Counted from the stretch's first letter, positions 1-13,482 are shown. The stretch: 64,000 bases of DNA from Amaurobius ferox (GCA_951213105.1 OX578144.1:79905801-79969800); one strand, 5' to 3'. Translations and numbers: made by a program. The notes: generated from the letters alone by a model not told the origin.

Positions 1-1073
<1,073 letters not shown>

Positions 1074-1164
1074 TTATTGAAAATATATACTTTAAAAAAT
1101 TTATTTATAAAAGTAAGTAAAATTCTGTGCATAAAAAATACATGAGAATGTCTTAAAACTATAC

Positions 1165-1253
1165 CTTTCCACAATTTATGTATTCAACAGCGACTTCTCG
1201 AAAGAAAAAATATGTAAAATTTCCGATTTCATACGATGCCACAAAATTTGGTT
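1165..1253 (-). CDS. Sema5: Semaphorin (class 5-like), coding exon 6: Sema domain
   Basis: This short exon encodes residues 203-232. It carries PNFVASYEIGNFTYFFFRE and VAVEYINCGK, a hallmark block of the Sema domain with a conserved cysteine. The NFT sequon and the wording around IGNFTYFFFRE favour class 5 over class 1 or 2. The acceptor TTTTCTAG ends at 1254 and the donor GTAT starts at 1164. The first two bases complete a Glu codon begun in exon 5, and the exon ends on a codon boundary, which fits exon 7. Confidence 0.96.
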
Positions 1254-2093
1254 CTAGAAAAGATATATACAATAATGAAACATTAGTTATCTAATAAAAT
1301 GATGAGAAATGAGAGAGATAATCCCAGTATAATGCACATGGATTTATAAATGTAAGCTAAATATAAAAAAAGTAATAGAATAAATATTCTTTAATTAAGA
1401 CATCATTAGTATAAATAGTTCTAGTAAGTCATGTTATAATTTTATTTTATCCTGCTTTAATGAAAAGTATTTGGAAAAAAGGGTTATTTAAAACACTGAT
1501 ATTGGAAAAGGACAGTGGTGTAAACAGGCTAGAAATTTATTTCAGGTGAAGTCTAAAATAAAGAGAATGGATTTCTTTGTAGGGTTACGACTACAACTAT
1601 AAATTAATTTTTCAATAATAGCCATATAAAAGTAGTATGCAATCCTAAAAAATATTTTTTAATAACATGAAAATAATTATTTTTAATCTGAATAAAAAAT
1701 AGACACAAGATTCAAATAATTTTGCACAATAAACTCGGTGCTTAATAAAATGAGTTTTTGAAAAAGGAAACAAACATATTTTAGCCTGAAATTAATCACG
1801 TAAGGAACCACTGAATTTTTTTATATAAAATATAATTTTATGTATTATAGAGAAGGGATCCTCTTCATAGATATGACACTAGGGAAAAAAAATGAACTAT
1901 TTTTATGATAGTTAGAAAATGATTAATTAGAACCACCTATAGACCATGGTTCCATGCACATTTCCACTCATAAGCACATTTGTCTTTACATTAGTTGCAA
2001 ACATTGTATAAATTGAAAGAAAATATTCTTTATAAAATGACTTTGAACTTATATTTTGATATGAATAAAATAGATCCCAGATCTGTGTCTTAC

Positions 2094-2307
2094 CATTCAA
2101 CCATTTTGGATCATATTGCACAGTTCTTAGTTTTGGTTCTTTTCCCATGCTTCGGTAGATGGCAAAGTTCTGAGTTGAGAAATCCAATGCAGATGCAACA
2201 TAATAATCTCCTTCAGATGTTATTATTGCTGTGCTATTTGTGTGAGGATTATAAGGACATTTGGCAATGCCTTCTTCCCATCCAAGAGCATGGCTTATGC
2301 CATTTAC
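2094..2307 (-). CDS. Sema5: Semaphorin (class 5-like), coding exon 5: Sema domain
   Basis: This exon encodes residues 132-202 plus one base. It contains KCPYNPHTNSTAIITSEGDY, then ALDFSTQNFAIYRSMG and LRTVQYDPKWLN, the standard order of Sema-domain motifs (CPYxPxxNST, DFxxxxxxIYR, LRTxQYxxKWLN). NST is a likely N-glycan site. The acceptor TTTAG ends at 2308 and the donor GTAAGA starts at 2093. A Met codon inside this exon opens a frame that reads through into the intron; it is not a separate gene. Confidence 0.97.
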
Positions 2308-3111
2308 CTAAACAAAAATAATATCAAATTTTAGTATTTATTTTTACAAGCATACTGTATAGGGTGCAAAATAATGACAGTACAATATTTGTTTATTATA
2401 ACTTGCTCATTCTTATAATTTGAGGAACAAGTTGTATCTACTGGTAAAATAATCTTAAAAACTAGCAAACTGGAGGATTTCATTTAAAATTTTTCTTTGT
2501 AAAAGATTAAAGTAAAAACAACGAAATTTTAACAGTAGCACAATTTAAACAAGTAGATGAAAACTAGTATGAGCTCATACATGAAAAGTTTTCTCAGATT
2601 AGGTGTTAATGTTACACCCTCCCGATTTGGTGGGTGATGTTAAGTCTTCTACCAACTGATCTATCTGGAATTTTCACACTCGCTTCCCAATTTAAAGTTG
2701 GGTTAGATATCTCTGATAGAATTAAAATAATTCAAACCAAGAAAGACTCAAATCTATATATTCTTGACCTTATACAAGTAGGTGCTCTACTAACGTACAA
2801 TAGTTTCAAAACTTTTTCAGACTGTGAACCTTTTTGACCAGAATAGCATCAACATGAACCTTCTAGGTTTGCATTATTTAAAATATCAGTTTTAATTTCC
2901 GATGCTTAATTATTATCTACAAATTATGATTATAAACTACATATGTTGTCAACAATATAAACTTAGCTACTTACTAAATTATGAATTTTTTTCTATAGCC
3001 ATTTCTACCTAATTTTAAAATTATTAAAAGAAATAACCATTATTCAGAATATTTTTCCAGAATCCCGTAAAGCAGCCTTGTTGAGTTGTGTGTGTGCATT
3101 ACAAAACTTAC

Positions 3112-3210
3112 ATCTCTCCATGAACAGGCTGGAGCAAAAGCATTTGTGCCACAGGCAAATATTCTATTTCCTTGCATCAATAGCACACGGATGAAATTGT
3201 GGCAATCCTC
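3112..3210 (-). CDS. Sema5: Semaphorin (class 5-like), coding exon 4: Sema domain
   Basis: This exon is exactly 33 codons (residues 99-131), phase 0 at both ends. It encodes EDCHNFIRVLL, NRIFACGTNAFAPAC and SWRD. The pair ECxNxIRVL and CGTNAFxPxC is diagnostic for semaphorins and carries disulfide-forming cysteines of the propeller. The acceptor TTCTTGCAG ends at 3211 and the donor GTAAG starts at 3111. Both introns beside it are under 1 kb. Confidence 0.97.
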
Positions 3211-3819
3211 CTGCAAGAAGAAAAAATATCCTTAAAATACAAAAGCTTAAAAGTGTTTACAGGCAATTTTTTAAAAAATAACTATGAATGAAGATAATTT
3301 TTATTCTATATATTAATACCATTTATTATAGAATTAGATAGATACACTTCTTTTTGGATAAAAATGGACTTGGAGGAGAGAATGTAGGAGGGGATTACAG
3401 CCTAGAATTTTAAGATAAAAGATTGATTTTTTGCATCTTATTCAAATTTTCTTTTACAATTTCCATTAAAAAAAACCTTGCCTTATTTACACAATTTCAA
3501 AAAAGATGTAATAAATAGCATATAAAATGATAGGGTTAAGTGAAAGAATATACTATATTGCACTAACTAAAATAATTATAAATACAAAATTACTCTTCAT
3601 CGGACAATGGATAAAAATTATATTGCTGTTGCAAAAGAGCTCATCAAAAAATTTGTAGTGAAAGGGAGAAATTATATAAATGGAATTTTTAGGGAATACC
3701 TCAATATGAAATGGCTTCAATTTTTCACAGGAGATATATTGGTTAGAGGGTTTTATCAGAATTCTATGATAAGTTTAGTACTATAATAGAAAATTATTTA
3801 ATATACATATTTTACTAAC

Positions 3820-3928
3820 TTCTGTTTGTCCTTTCTGCATGCAGACATTTATAGTAGTTTGAGGAGCAGGCCAATATGTTTGCTCTAGAACACGGAGACC
3901 TTCTAGACTAAGTCTAAACAAATAATCC
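3820..3928 (-). CDS. Sema5: Semaphorin (class 5-like), coding exon 3: Sema domain
   Basis: This exon encodes the last base of Arg62 and residues 63-98: DYLFRLSLEGLRVLEQTYW, a short linker, then TTINVCMQKGQTE. The block (V)GARxxLFRLxL followed by W and C...KG(Q/K)(T/S) is the start of the Sema propeller. The acceptor TTTTCCAG ends at 3929. The donor is the less common GTTAGT at 3819-3814, which the reading frame supports because GluGlu-Asp-Cys then joins to exon 4. Confidence 0.95.
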
Positions 3929-4640
3929 CTGGAAAAGATAATGGAGAATTGTACATCAAATATAAATATACAAAGATGGCATATTTTAATCATTTCACTG
4001 CTGGTATTCAAAAAGCCAAGTTGAAAAAAGCTATGCACTTTTTAACAAGCTAAATAAGGGAAAAAAAAAGATTTTAGTAAAATTTTGATGTTTATTTATT
4101 TATTTTCAGTTAATAAATATTCCATGGTTTCGAATATTTTATTTTAAAAATATGAAAATTGAAACAGCATTTTATGCACATGTATACATAAAATATGCTT
4201 TTAAGCATAGTATAACAATTCAAGAATTTTCTTTATTTTAAATGGCAAATAATTTTGGTTTCATTTCTAAATTTTGATGACTTTCGCACAAATCTAAATT
4301 GTAGATTATATGACTCATCGAAAAACCAATAGAGTGTTTTCATAAATAAAAGAAACATGTAGAAATAGGGACAAATGTTGTTGTAAACAGTGGCATAGCA
4401 ACCACCCCTGAGGACCCTTTGGTGTAGTGGGAGAGGGGAAGATTGCCAATGTCAGGTGTATAATATTCATATAACACAACTGATTTGTAAATGTGAATGA
4501 TAATTTATAATAAATAATCAAATATTTATGATTATCGATACCAGTTGGGTAAGGATTAAATATAAGATAAAATAAATGTATAGCTCTCTTACAGACATCT
4601 AACAAGTTAGGATAGAGGAAAAAACATTTTTTTTTACAAA

Positions 4641-4724
4641 TCAAACTTATTTATTTTAAAATTAACAGAATTAAGTAAGACATGTTTTATTTAATTCTGT
4701 TAATTTTAAAATAAATAAGTTTGA
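4641..4724. repeat. Perfect 34-bp inverted repeat in semaphorin intron 2
   Basis: The arms are 4641-4674 and 4691-4724 and are perfect complements, beginning TCAAACTTATTTATTTTAAA on the left. They are separated by 16 bases. Weaker complementarity extends outward (acattttt / aaaaaatgt). It could be a small palindromic MITE or a transcribed hairpin. It lies inside the semaphorin intron, so either strand could be transcribed. Confidence 0.85.
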
Positions 4725-4842
4725 CATGTACAAAAAATGTACTGCAGTATATTTTTATTTAATAAACATTACAATTTATAAATATAAAATTTAAAGGCTG
4801 TATTCTAAATTTATTGAACAGAAAATGGAAATCAATTCATAC

Positions 4843-4942
4843 CTAGCTCCAACAATAAGTTGGTATCGTGGAATGTCAAAAAGAAGTTCAGAAAAATCAA
4901 TGACATCTGGACCAGAAAACATATCTAATTTATCCTCCAAAT
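4843..4942 (-). CDS. Sema5: Semaphorin (class 5-like), coding exon 2: start of Sema domain
   Basis: This exon encodes the last two bases of residue 29 through two bases of residue 62: LEDKLDMFSGPDVIDFSELL, then FDIPRYQLIVGA. The DFSEL...QLIVGAR pattern is the N-terminal strand of the Sema domain. The acceptor TTTCAG ends at 4943 and the donor is GTATGA at 4842. The leading AT needs a preceding G to make Asp, and exon 1 at 41919 ends with exactly that single G. This is the main proof that the two are joined across 37 kb. Confidence 0.95.
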
Positions 4943-5348
4943 CTGAAATAAAAATAAATATTTATAAATTTTTTTATTTCTTAATCAGTGAGTAAGTTTT
5001 ATATATTCAAGTAAAAAAATGTGTATAATTACTATATTAATTCTCTTCAACTCTTTATTGAGTTTAGAAAACATATTGCAATTGCCTTGACAGTTAAGTA
5101 TATAAGAATACCTGTTATGCATAACATTTAGAATATTTTAACACAAGAATTGATTTGAAAAGTATTGAGATTAATTATTCTTTAAAATTTATGTCACAAG
5201 ATTAAAAAGATGTGAAAGATATTAAGACAAACTCACACACACACACATGTTACTGTCCTATAAATGATGTCATTTGCTTTAAAAATAGGAGGGGGGGGGG
5301 ATAGTTATTTTTGTAACAATCTTTTTTTTCTATTTTTATTAAAAAAAA

Positions 5349-6301
5349 TCTGATGTGGGCAACACATGAGTTTCCTTATATAATGCAATGAATTTACTAC
5401 TTTTACAGTAAAAAAAGTTTTTCTTATAGTAGATACTTATATTCTTTCCAAGATATTGAATTTTCATCAATTAGTCGCCATTTTCATTGATTTAGCTTCA
5501 TTTTTATCCATTTGGAGAGATTTTCGTTATTTGGCAACATTTCAAAAAGTCGCCAAGTTGGCGATATTCCTCCAAATTCGTCGTCAAAATCTCGCCAAGC
5601 TTTATGGACGGAGAAATAAGTTATTCTTATAGCAGATAAATGACTATTGGCATTCAAATACAAAAGTATTACTCAAAGTATCTTTTCTCATGAATGGAAT
5701 GAGCTAGATCCACGAGAATGATGTCACCAAATTTATCACATGATATTACATGTGGAAAGTGAACATGTTTCTCAACAGTTAATTTTTGTTTTTTAATTTA
5801 TGGGATTTTTTGATAAATTTATTTGAAAAATGTGCAATATCTCGAGAACGGTTCATGCTAGCGTTCTAAAGTTTATGTCAATCTTTTTCTAAGGAAAAAT
5901 TACACAAGAAATGTCTATTTGCGTAACTTTATTAAAGGTTTTGTTTTTTTGATGATTTTTTCAAAATTTCACTCGAAAATTTAGGGGGGGGTTCTGAACA
6001 TTCGATTACGTTTAAAAACAATAGGCTTCCAGTATTCACGGATTGTGATTTTTGTGCCACATTTCATTCGAATCGCTCCATTCGTTCGTGAGATATCGTC
6101 TCCACAGACTCACTGACACACACATACATACTTTCACACACACACATACTTTTACACATACACACACACAGATATCACCTCAAAAATGTTTGATTCGTGA
6201 TCAGTGATGCTTGAAACGTGCTCTCCCGTCGAAAACTTGAATTAGAATTTTTGACCCCGTCACAATACTTTCCTTATACATTGTGTATATAAGGAAAGTA
6301 A
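5349..6301 (+). mobile_element. TCTGATG-family element, subfamily 1, copy A
   Basis: Non-coding element of about 0.95 kb. It starts TCTGATGTGGGCAACACATG, where ATGTG/CACAT forms a small stem, and ends in a hairpin made from ACTTTCCTTATACA and its complement followed by AGTA. Between these lie several TCGCCA/TGGCGA words, the block ATATCTCGAGAACGGTTCAT and a CA-rich microsatellite seed. Copies share ends, not target duplications. The terminal hairpin and TC start recall Helitron/Helentron-type non-autonomous elements, but no CTRR end is seen, so the class is uncertain. It lies tail-to-tail with copy B. Confidence 0.8.
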
Positions 6302-6544
6302 AAAGTTCTAACGCTCGAGTGTATTCCCCTGATTAGATATATCAGAAATTAAATAGGCCGACATTCATCAATTGAAAACGAAAGAATTGTACCAATTTTC
6401 ATTTGCTTTGCTCAACCTGTTTGAACGATTTTGTGTTTGTTCTCAGACATAATTGAAAAAGATGATTGATTCATATTCAGGGATGCTCGAAACGTGCAAA
6501 TCCATCCAAATTCGAGAACTAGATATTTTACCCCACCACGGTTA

Positions 6545-7491
6545 TTACTTTCCTTATATACATATAATGTATAAGGAAAGTATTGTGACGGGGTTGAAAA
6601 TTCGAATACGAGTTTTCGACGGGAGAGCACACTTCAAGCATTCCTGAACATGAATCAGACGTTTTAGACGTGATGTCTGTGTGTGTGTGTGTCAGTGAGT
6701 CTAGAGACGATAACTTCCGAACGAATGGAGCGATTCGAATGAAATTTGGTACAAAAATTACAATCCGTAAACACTGGAAGCCTATTGCTTTTAAATACAA
6801 TCGGATGTTCAGAACCCCCCAAATTTTCGAGTGAAATTTTGAAAAAATCATCAAAAGATTAAAACCTTTAATAAAGTTATGCAAATAGTCATTTCTTATG
6901 TAAATTTTCCTTAGGAAACGATTGACACAAATTTTATAATGCTAGCATGAACCGTTCTCGAGATATTGCACATTTTTCAATTAAATTTATTAAAATATTC
7001 CATAAATTAAAAAAAAAATATTAACTGTTGAGAAACATTTTCTCACTTTTATTCACATTTTCTCACATAAACTCACTTTTCATATGCAATATCATGCGCT
7101 ACATTTGGTGACATCATTCTCGTGGATCTAGCTCGTTCCATTCATGAGAAATGATACTTTGAGTAATACTTTTGTATTTGAACGCCAATAGTCATTTATC
7201 TGCTATAAGAATAACTTATTTCTCCATCCATAAAGCTTGGCGAGATTTTGGCGACGGATTTGACAGAATGTCGCCAACTTGGTGACTTTTTTAAATGTTG
7301 CCAAATTAACGATAATCTCGCCAAATGGATAAGAATGACGCTAAATCAATGAAAATGAGGACTAATTGACTAAAATTCAATATCTTGGAAAGAATATAAG
7401 TATCTACTATAACAATAACTTATTTTTTACTGTAAAAATAGTAAATTCATTGCATTATATATAAGAAAAGTCATGTGCCGTCCACATCAGA
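6545..7491 (-). mobile_element. TCTGATG-family element, subfamily 1, copy B
   Basis: Inverted full-length copy. The 3' hairpin is at 6545-6580 and the TCTGATG start is at 7491 on the minus strand. The same internal blocks are present, including the GGCGA-rich cluster near 7238-7322 and a GT microsatellite near 6680-6691. The 240 bp between copies A and B include a third, truncated 3'-end fragment (about 6466-6535), so elements inserted repeatedly at this point. Confidence 0.8.
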
Positions 7492-7559
7492 TTTTTTTCT
7501 TCTGAATCTATTATTGTAGAGAAAAGTAAAAACACCAGGAAAAATACATGAATCTAAAT

Positions 7560-7985
7560 CCCAGGGCCATAGCTATGAACGAACTTCAAGGGAGCCTGAA
7601 GGAAATTCAAGGGGCGAGGGACAGCTTAACAGTGAGGAAGGAGGGGGAATCTAAACTTTTTTTTGGAAATGTGCTAAAATATTAAATTTTAGTGTTTAAA
7701 TAAATTGCTCTATTTAAAAATATGTTAATGAATTATAACTAAATATGGTGCTTCTTATTATTGGAGACCACTATTATTATGTCCAAGTTTATGTACTACA
7801 AAGCTTTTATCATTAGCATGCATAAACAAACAATATTTTTATATATTTCAAATAGTTGTAAATCCATATAGCTACTATCAATATTAATACTTAGAATTGA
7901 TGCTAATATATAATTATTAACTTGTAGCAGAGCTGTTAAATGATTAAATATTATATCATTTAATTGTTAAAACATAATATTCACT
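7560..7985 (+). repeat. Dispersed A+T-rich repeat, also at 39338-39960 and 62761-62915
   Basis: It begins near a GGCCATAGCTATGAAC-like head, passes through a G-rich patch, then a body with TATTAAATTTTAGTGTTTAA. The same body is seen inverted around 39560-39915, and its first part recurs at 62870-62913. It has no coding potential and its class is unknown. The head resembles the GTCGTAGCCAG start of the copy split by the hAT element at 60556. Confidence 0.55.
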
Positions 7986-9119
7986 CTTACCTTCTAATTA
8001 GTTGATTTTGACTTCATAATGTCAATACAAAAATAAGTATTTTATAAAAAAAATCTCAAAAATTAATTTTTCTGGAAAATTTCGATTCCATTTTGGGTGA
8101 AATTTCATCTCACAACTGGAAATGGACTATTTTATTTATCAAGGGGGATGAATATACCTTTTTTTGGAGAGGGAGTGGCTCAGATTCCTCTGGCCTCTTC
8201 CCTCTATCTTGTTACAATTATGCTAAATCGACTAACATTTTAGCAATGCATCAGATGCTCAACGAATTCTCTTCATCAGCGTTCAGTCTATTCACCACCA
8301 TGCACACTTATCTGAAATTCGCCAGTCAGCAAAAGTTGAAAAAAAATATAAATAAATAAGACAGAATTTTTATTTATTTATTTATTTTTTGAGCACGTCC
8401 CGGTACGGAAATAAAAAAAAGGTAGTGACTTACAAAAACCGCACTGTCAAGACTTATTGCTCGCATGTTATGAAACGACAAATCCAAGAACTCGAAACTG
8501 TGACATCCCAATTAATGCACTTTGTCACTCTAAGAAATTTCGCCAAACACTCCCGTGGAAAAGAGACAGTGTTAAATTATTTTTGCGAAAAAAAAGGGGT
8601 GGGGGAGGGGAGGGATGTGCACAAGGATTAAAAGTAAATAAACAGACATGTGGCAAAAATATATATTAAGCTACCAGCTAGCTGAACCAGGAGCTCTTAT
8701 GAACCATGATGAGTGAGATCTAAGAACACATTTAGTAAAGTGATTCTGTTTGATAAATGCGTAAATGGGAGTAAATATAGTGGAGATGGGGCACACGCCA
8801 CTTGAGTTTGAAATAATTTTAATTTCAGTCTGACCATCTGCTAGATTAATATTCCTTTCAGAAACAGTTTAGGTAAATATTTAAGAAAAATAAAAATAAG
8901 TTTTATACAAGTGGTAGTCTTTGAGCAAAATAAGACTGAAGAATTATTAGTGGAAAATAGCTCAGTTTTTCTTTTTCAATATACACAAAATAGTGAGTTT
9001 CTCACTTGACTCCCTTAAACATTCATATTTTATATTGTTCAGGCTTAATTATTTCATATTCAGCACCAGTAAGCAAAAAACATATTTTTCAATAACTTTA
9101 CTTCAGTAAATTATTCTTA
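7986..9119. other. Intronic DNA with no recognised feature
   Basis: A+T-rich intron sequence with (TTTA)n at about 8371-8387, and an A-run and G-rich patch at about 8589-8612. Short open frames here show no domain or codon pattern I can support. Confidence 0.5.
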
Positions 9120-9213
9120 AAATCGATTCGGTCTGATGGAGGCAAATTATCCACGTACCCCAATCATCTCGCGTACCATCAGTGGTACGCGCACCACTGG
9201 TTGAGAACCGCTG
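9120..9213 (-). mobile_element. hAT-type terminal fragment
   Basis: On the minus strand the sequence from 9213 reads CAGCGGTTCTCAACCAGTGG, a classical hAT terminal inverted repeat, followed by GCGCGTACCAC motifs. Only this end is clear; no partner end or 8-bp duplication was found. Confidence 0.6.
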
Positions 9214-9779
9214 ATTTATACAGTTAATTAATCGATGTAGTTGTTACAAAATCTCGGACCTTGTTTGCATTTCCATGCATACAGGTATTACCCAGACTGG
9301 ACTTAACGTAACAGCAAAGCAAATTCCATATACATAAAGATGATGCCCATGAAGATGATGCTCAGACATTGCCATTATATCAGTAAATATGAGGGGGAGG
9401 GGGGGGGGGGGTACTCGATTCAAGGATCGAAACGGAGGTTTTATAGTGCTGGATTCAGATGAGGTGTTTCCGTGGTTTCACTTGCACTGTAAGTAAGTGA
9501 AACAAACGTTTCGTAATTTTTCCGATGATGTTGGGGAACAAACAACACCCAGAAAAATATTGTTCGAACTCTCGAATAAAAACCATTATAGGGATGGTCT
9601 CAAGATATGTTGCTGGTTTTGCAAAAATCGGTCATGTGTGGGAGAAGTTGACAAGATAATTTCTCGCACACCCAAGAGAGGAAGAGCTAGAGAAGAGGAA
9701 AATATGTTTAACCGTACAAATAAACATTTTTTTCGAATGAATATACATAATATCCTGAACTATAATTTATAAACTTAAC

Positions 9780-9875
9780 ACAGGGTGTTTTACTTTTCAT
9801 ACAATATACAGGGTGTTTTAAAAAAAGTGAATAGTTGAAGTTTCTTGAACCGTTGATTGTAAATGAATACTTCCA
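9780..9875 (+). mobile_element. Possible transposon end with CAGGGTGTTTTA words
   Basis: Two ACAGGGTGTTTTA-like words occur at about 9781 and 9809. This resembles the terminal repeat of the DDE elements that carry DUF4817 transposases (see 16697). No coding remnant accompanies it. Confidence 0.3.
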
Positions 9876-10448
9876 ATTGCGAAAATGCTTTAAATAAGGT
9901 AGAAATTTGTGCAATAGACCAATAGTAATTTAAATATTGTGCGTGCAATAGTAATTCAAATGCTCTATATTTGTCTGTCTGGGATGCATGCAAGACAGGA
10001 TATCTTTCGAACAAAATGAGAGGTACTAATTAAATTTAGTATGATATGTTTAGCCGGTAAATGCAAATGTCTATTGATTTTGAAGGACATCTGATCAGGA
10101 AAAGGTACTATTTTCGATAATCGTAATGTTCTAAAACACAACAATATTAAAAAACATTTAAAAAAACCCTGCTATTTTTATAAAGTTTTATTTAAATCGA
10201 ATTATTTATAGGATGCTAATATGCTCGTTATCGCTGATATTGCACGCTTTTGATTTAAAATGGGGGAAGGGGGGATTTTTAATCGATAAGGCATCCACGT
10301 TATCGCATTTTGTTTATCTGTAGGAAAGACATGTACTGGATAAGTTTATTATAGCATTACAAGTTTAAAAACAAGTTTATTATAGCGTTATAGGTATGAA
10401 CATAAAATAACACATAAATAATAAATTACAGAAATTCTTCTCATCTGT

Positions 10449-10530
10449 AAATATATATATATATATATATATATATTTACATATATATTTTATTTTTATT
10501 TTATATTTATTTTATATATATATATATCTT
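10449..10530. repeat. (AT)n / A+T microsatellite tract
   Basis: Alternating TA runs at 10449-10475 and 10514-10526, with A+T-rich sequence between. It is a simple repeat in the intron. Confidence 0.9.
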
Positions 10531-12387
10531 TAAATATTACGAGGAGAAAATTGATAGTATTTCTCAAAGAAAATAGTTGTGTTTACGAGTAAGAAAATAA
10601 GCAAAAGTGCACGTATCAGCTAAGAGAGAGATGACTAAATGCAAGATGTATACACTAAGTTATGACATTTGAGTATTTTACACAGTGCAGAAAAACGCCT
10701 GAGTAAATATGACGTCTAGTTTTGGCAAGTATCCAAAGAGGGAAAGAGCTTAAATCAGAAAAAATAAATAAATAAATAAATAAATAAAAAATTGTGTTTT
10801 TTCCATTTTAAACTGAATTTGTATATTTAAAAATGAGAGGTGTAGAAGCAGAAAGAATCAGTTTCTGTCTATACAGAAAGTAAATAAGTGAAGAAGAAAG
10901 CAAAAGTAAATAAGTGAAATTATAATTCTCCCGTATAAAAAACTAAGCAAAATTTTGTAAAACAATAACCAACCCTGTCTGATGGAAGCCAGAACTTTGT
11001 ACATAAAATAAATAAATAAAACTCATAATGTGAAACGTACGTTTTGTACTATTCCTATTTTTTAAAATGTTTTAGAAAATACTCATTAATTAATAACCAC
11101 AAAAGAAATAAATCAAAAGCAAAGAAACCAACACATACATTTTTATAAACTTCAGTGAAACTTCTTAAACTTCAATGTCAAACCAAATAGACAGAGAACC
11201 AGCCGAAATGAGACGTTCCCAACGCTTCGAATCACGTTTCTTGGACTCCCCCCCCCCTCCCCTTTATGGTCTATTTTATCTTTTTTTTTTAGTCCTTTTT
11301 GACACCCAATAGGAATAGCAGATAACTGTAATAGCAGCAAAAGACTTACCACGTGCCGCAATTTTTTGCATCGGTTAACAGACGTTCGCAAATTCGCGGC
11401 ACATAGCATGTTTTCTTACTGCCAGTGCAAAAAGACACTAAAAAGCGCGAAATCCGTCCACCGATGCTAGTCACTGCTGTGGCAGCATGATTCCAAATAA
11501 ATACATTGTCAGAATACCTTGATGTGTTTTGGCACCCCTTATGGTAGAAACTATCCAAACTTAAAACTTTCACCCCTGCATTACGTCATATAGTAACATC
11601 ATATTTTAGTATGATGTCAAAATATAACGTAAACAAGGATCAAAGTTTCAAGTTTGACCTTAGTTTAAAAAAAATATTTCGTAAAAAGTCAATTCATAAA
11701 AAAAAGATATGAAATTTATATTTACAAATCAACGAACAAATCATATTTTGCTTTGAAACAAATTCAACAGCCTTTGGAAGTAACAGAATATTCTGCCCCC
11801 AGTGGTGCAAAGAAAATGACTTTTTATCTCAAGACAGAGAAAGATAAGGAGCTTAACTCGGGAACTGGATAAGGAGCTTAAGTCTTCAAAGTGTTCCATT
11901 TCACATGAAGACAATACGACTTCTATTTAAATACTTAATGGAAGAACTAAAATATCAAATATTTACTTTGAAGGAGAGGCGCTAAATAATAAGTTGAACA
12001 AAACCAGTCACGGCGATATAAAAAGAAGACGAGTAAAAGATTACTTTTGCTGCCAATCACGGATAAGAAAAGATTATAATTAATTCTGTTAGTGTTTCTG
12101 ATCACTAAAAGAAAAAGAAACCTCTATGAAGTCTGGGTGTTTTAACATGGGCCACAAAATTCGTATTCCAAATTAGAAATTTCCGCCCCCGCGAGCCTCA
12201 CACTTAATAAAAGTTCTGAATACCGAAAAAACCGTTTCAAATTTAAGCATAAAAATGACGCACATTTTAATGTTTGTTAACACGGAAATTGCGGCATGCA
12301 AAACAATATTTCATCTCAGATCACCGTGTACTGTCTTATTTACGTTTTCAAACATTATAAGCTAAAAATCAATTACTTACAGCATTA
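10531..12387. other. Intronic DNA with no recognised gene
   Basis: It holds an (AAAT)n tract at about 10767-10793, a C-run near 11249 and otherwise unique-looking sequence. At 11352-11573 the minus strand is less A+T-rich and is followed by a GTAAGT at about 11349-11344, which could be a non-coding exon. No protein similarity supports this. Confidence 0.4.
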
Positions 12388-13290
12388 TTACTTTCCTTAT
12401 ATATAATAATGCATAAGGAAAGTATTGTGACGGGGTCGAAAATTCGAATTCGAGTTTTCGACGGGAGAGCACGTTTCAAGCATACCTGATCACGAATCAA
12501 ACGTTTTTGAGGTGTGTGTGTGTGTCAGTGAGTCTGTGGAGACGATAACTGACGAACGAATGGACCGATTCGAACGAAATTTGGTACACAAATCATAATC
12601 CGTAAACACTGGAAGCCTATTGTTTTTATACGCAATCGAATGTTCAGAACCCCCCCTCCCCTAAATTTTCGAGTGAAATTTTGAAAAAATCATCAAAAAA
12701 TCAAAACCTCTAATAAAGTTAAGCAAATAGACATTTCTTATGTAATTTTTCATTAGAAAGCCATTGACATAAACTTTAAAACTCCAGTATGAACCGTTCT
12801 CGAGATATTGCACATTTTTCAAATAAATTTATCAAAAAATCCCATAAATTAAAAAAAAAATATTAACTGTTGAGAAACATGTTCACTTTTCATATGTAAT
12901 ATCATGCTATAAATTGGGTGATATCATTCTCGTGGATCTAGCTCGTTCCATTCATGAGAAAATATACTTTGAGTAATACTTTTGTATTTGAACGTCAATA
13001 GTCATTTATCTGCTATAAGAATAACTTATTTCTCCGTCCATAACGCTTGGCGAGATTTTGGCGACGAATTTGGCGGAATGTCGCCAACTTGGCGACTTTT
13101 TGAAATGTTGCCAAATTAACGAAAATCTCGCCAAATGGATAAAAATGACATTAAATCAATAAAAATGACGACCAATTGTCGAAAATTTAATATCTTGGAA
13201 AGAATATAAGTATCTACTATAAGAAAAACCTATTTTTTAACTGTAGAAGTAGTAAATTCATTGCATTATATAAGAAAAGTCATGTGTTGC
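12388..13290 (-). mobile_element. TCTGATG-family element, subfamily 1, copy C (5' end lost)
   Basis: Inverted copy with the 3' hairpin at 12388-12425 and the body running to CATGTGTTGC at 13290. The final ~13 bases (TCTGATGTGGGCA) are missing. It keeps the GGCGA-rich cluster (about 13047-13135), the TCTCGAGATATT block and a GTGTGT seed. Confidence 0.78.
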
Positions 13291-13482
13291 GAAACGAAGT
13301 AAATAAATAATTCGATTTCTGTCTATAAGAAAAATGTGAAAAACTGAGATGTAAAACTGAGACTATTAGTCCCGTTCTACTCTACTTTAAGGCACGCTTA
13401 GTTTGACCAATATAAATATACGATCATCCGAATGAATGACCGGCTTAGTCTACGCTCATTTAGACGTTTTGGTCCATGCTTG

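Noticed and set aside
1995..2321. 108-codon plus-strand frame
   Set aside because: Antisense shadow of semaphorin exon 5.
11152..11573. Possible additional exon on the minus strand with GTAAGT
   Set aside because: No acceptor in a supportive frame and no protein similarity; exon 1 and exon 2 of the semaphorin already join in phase.
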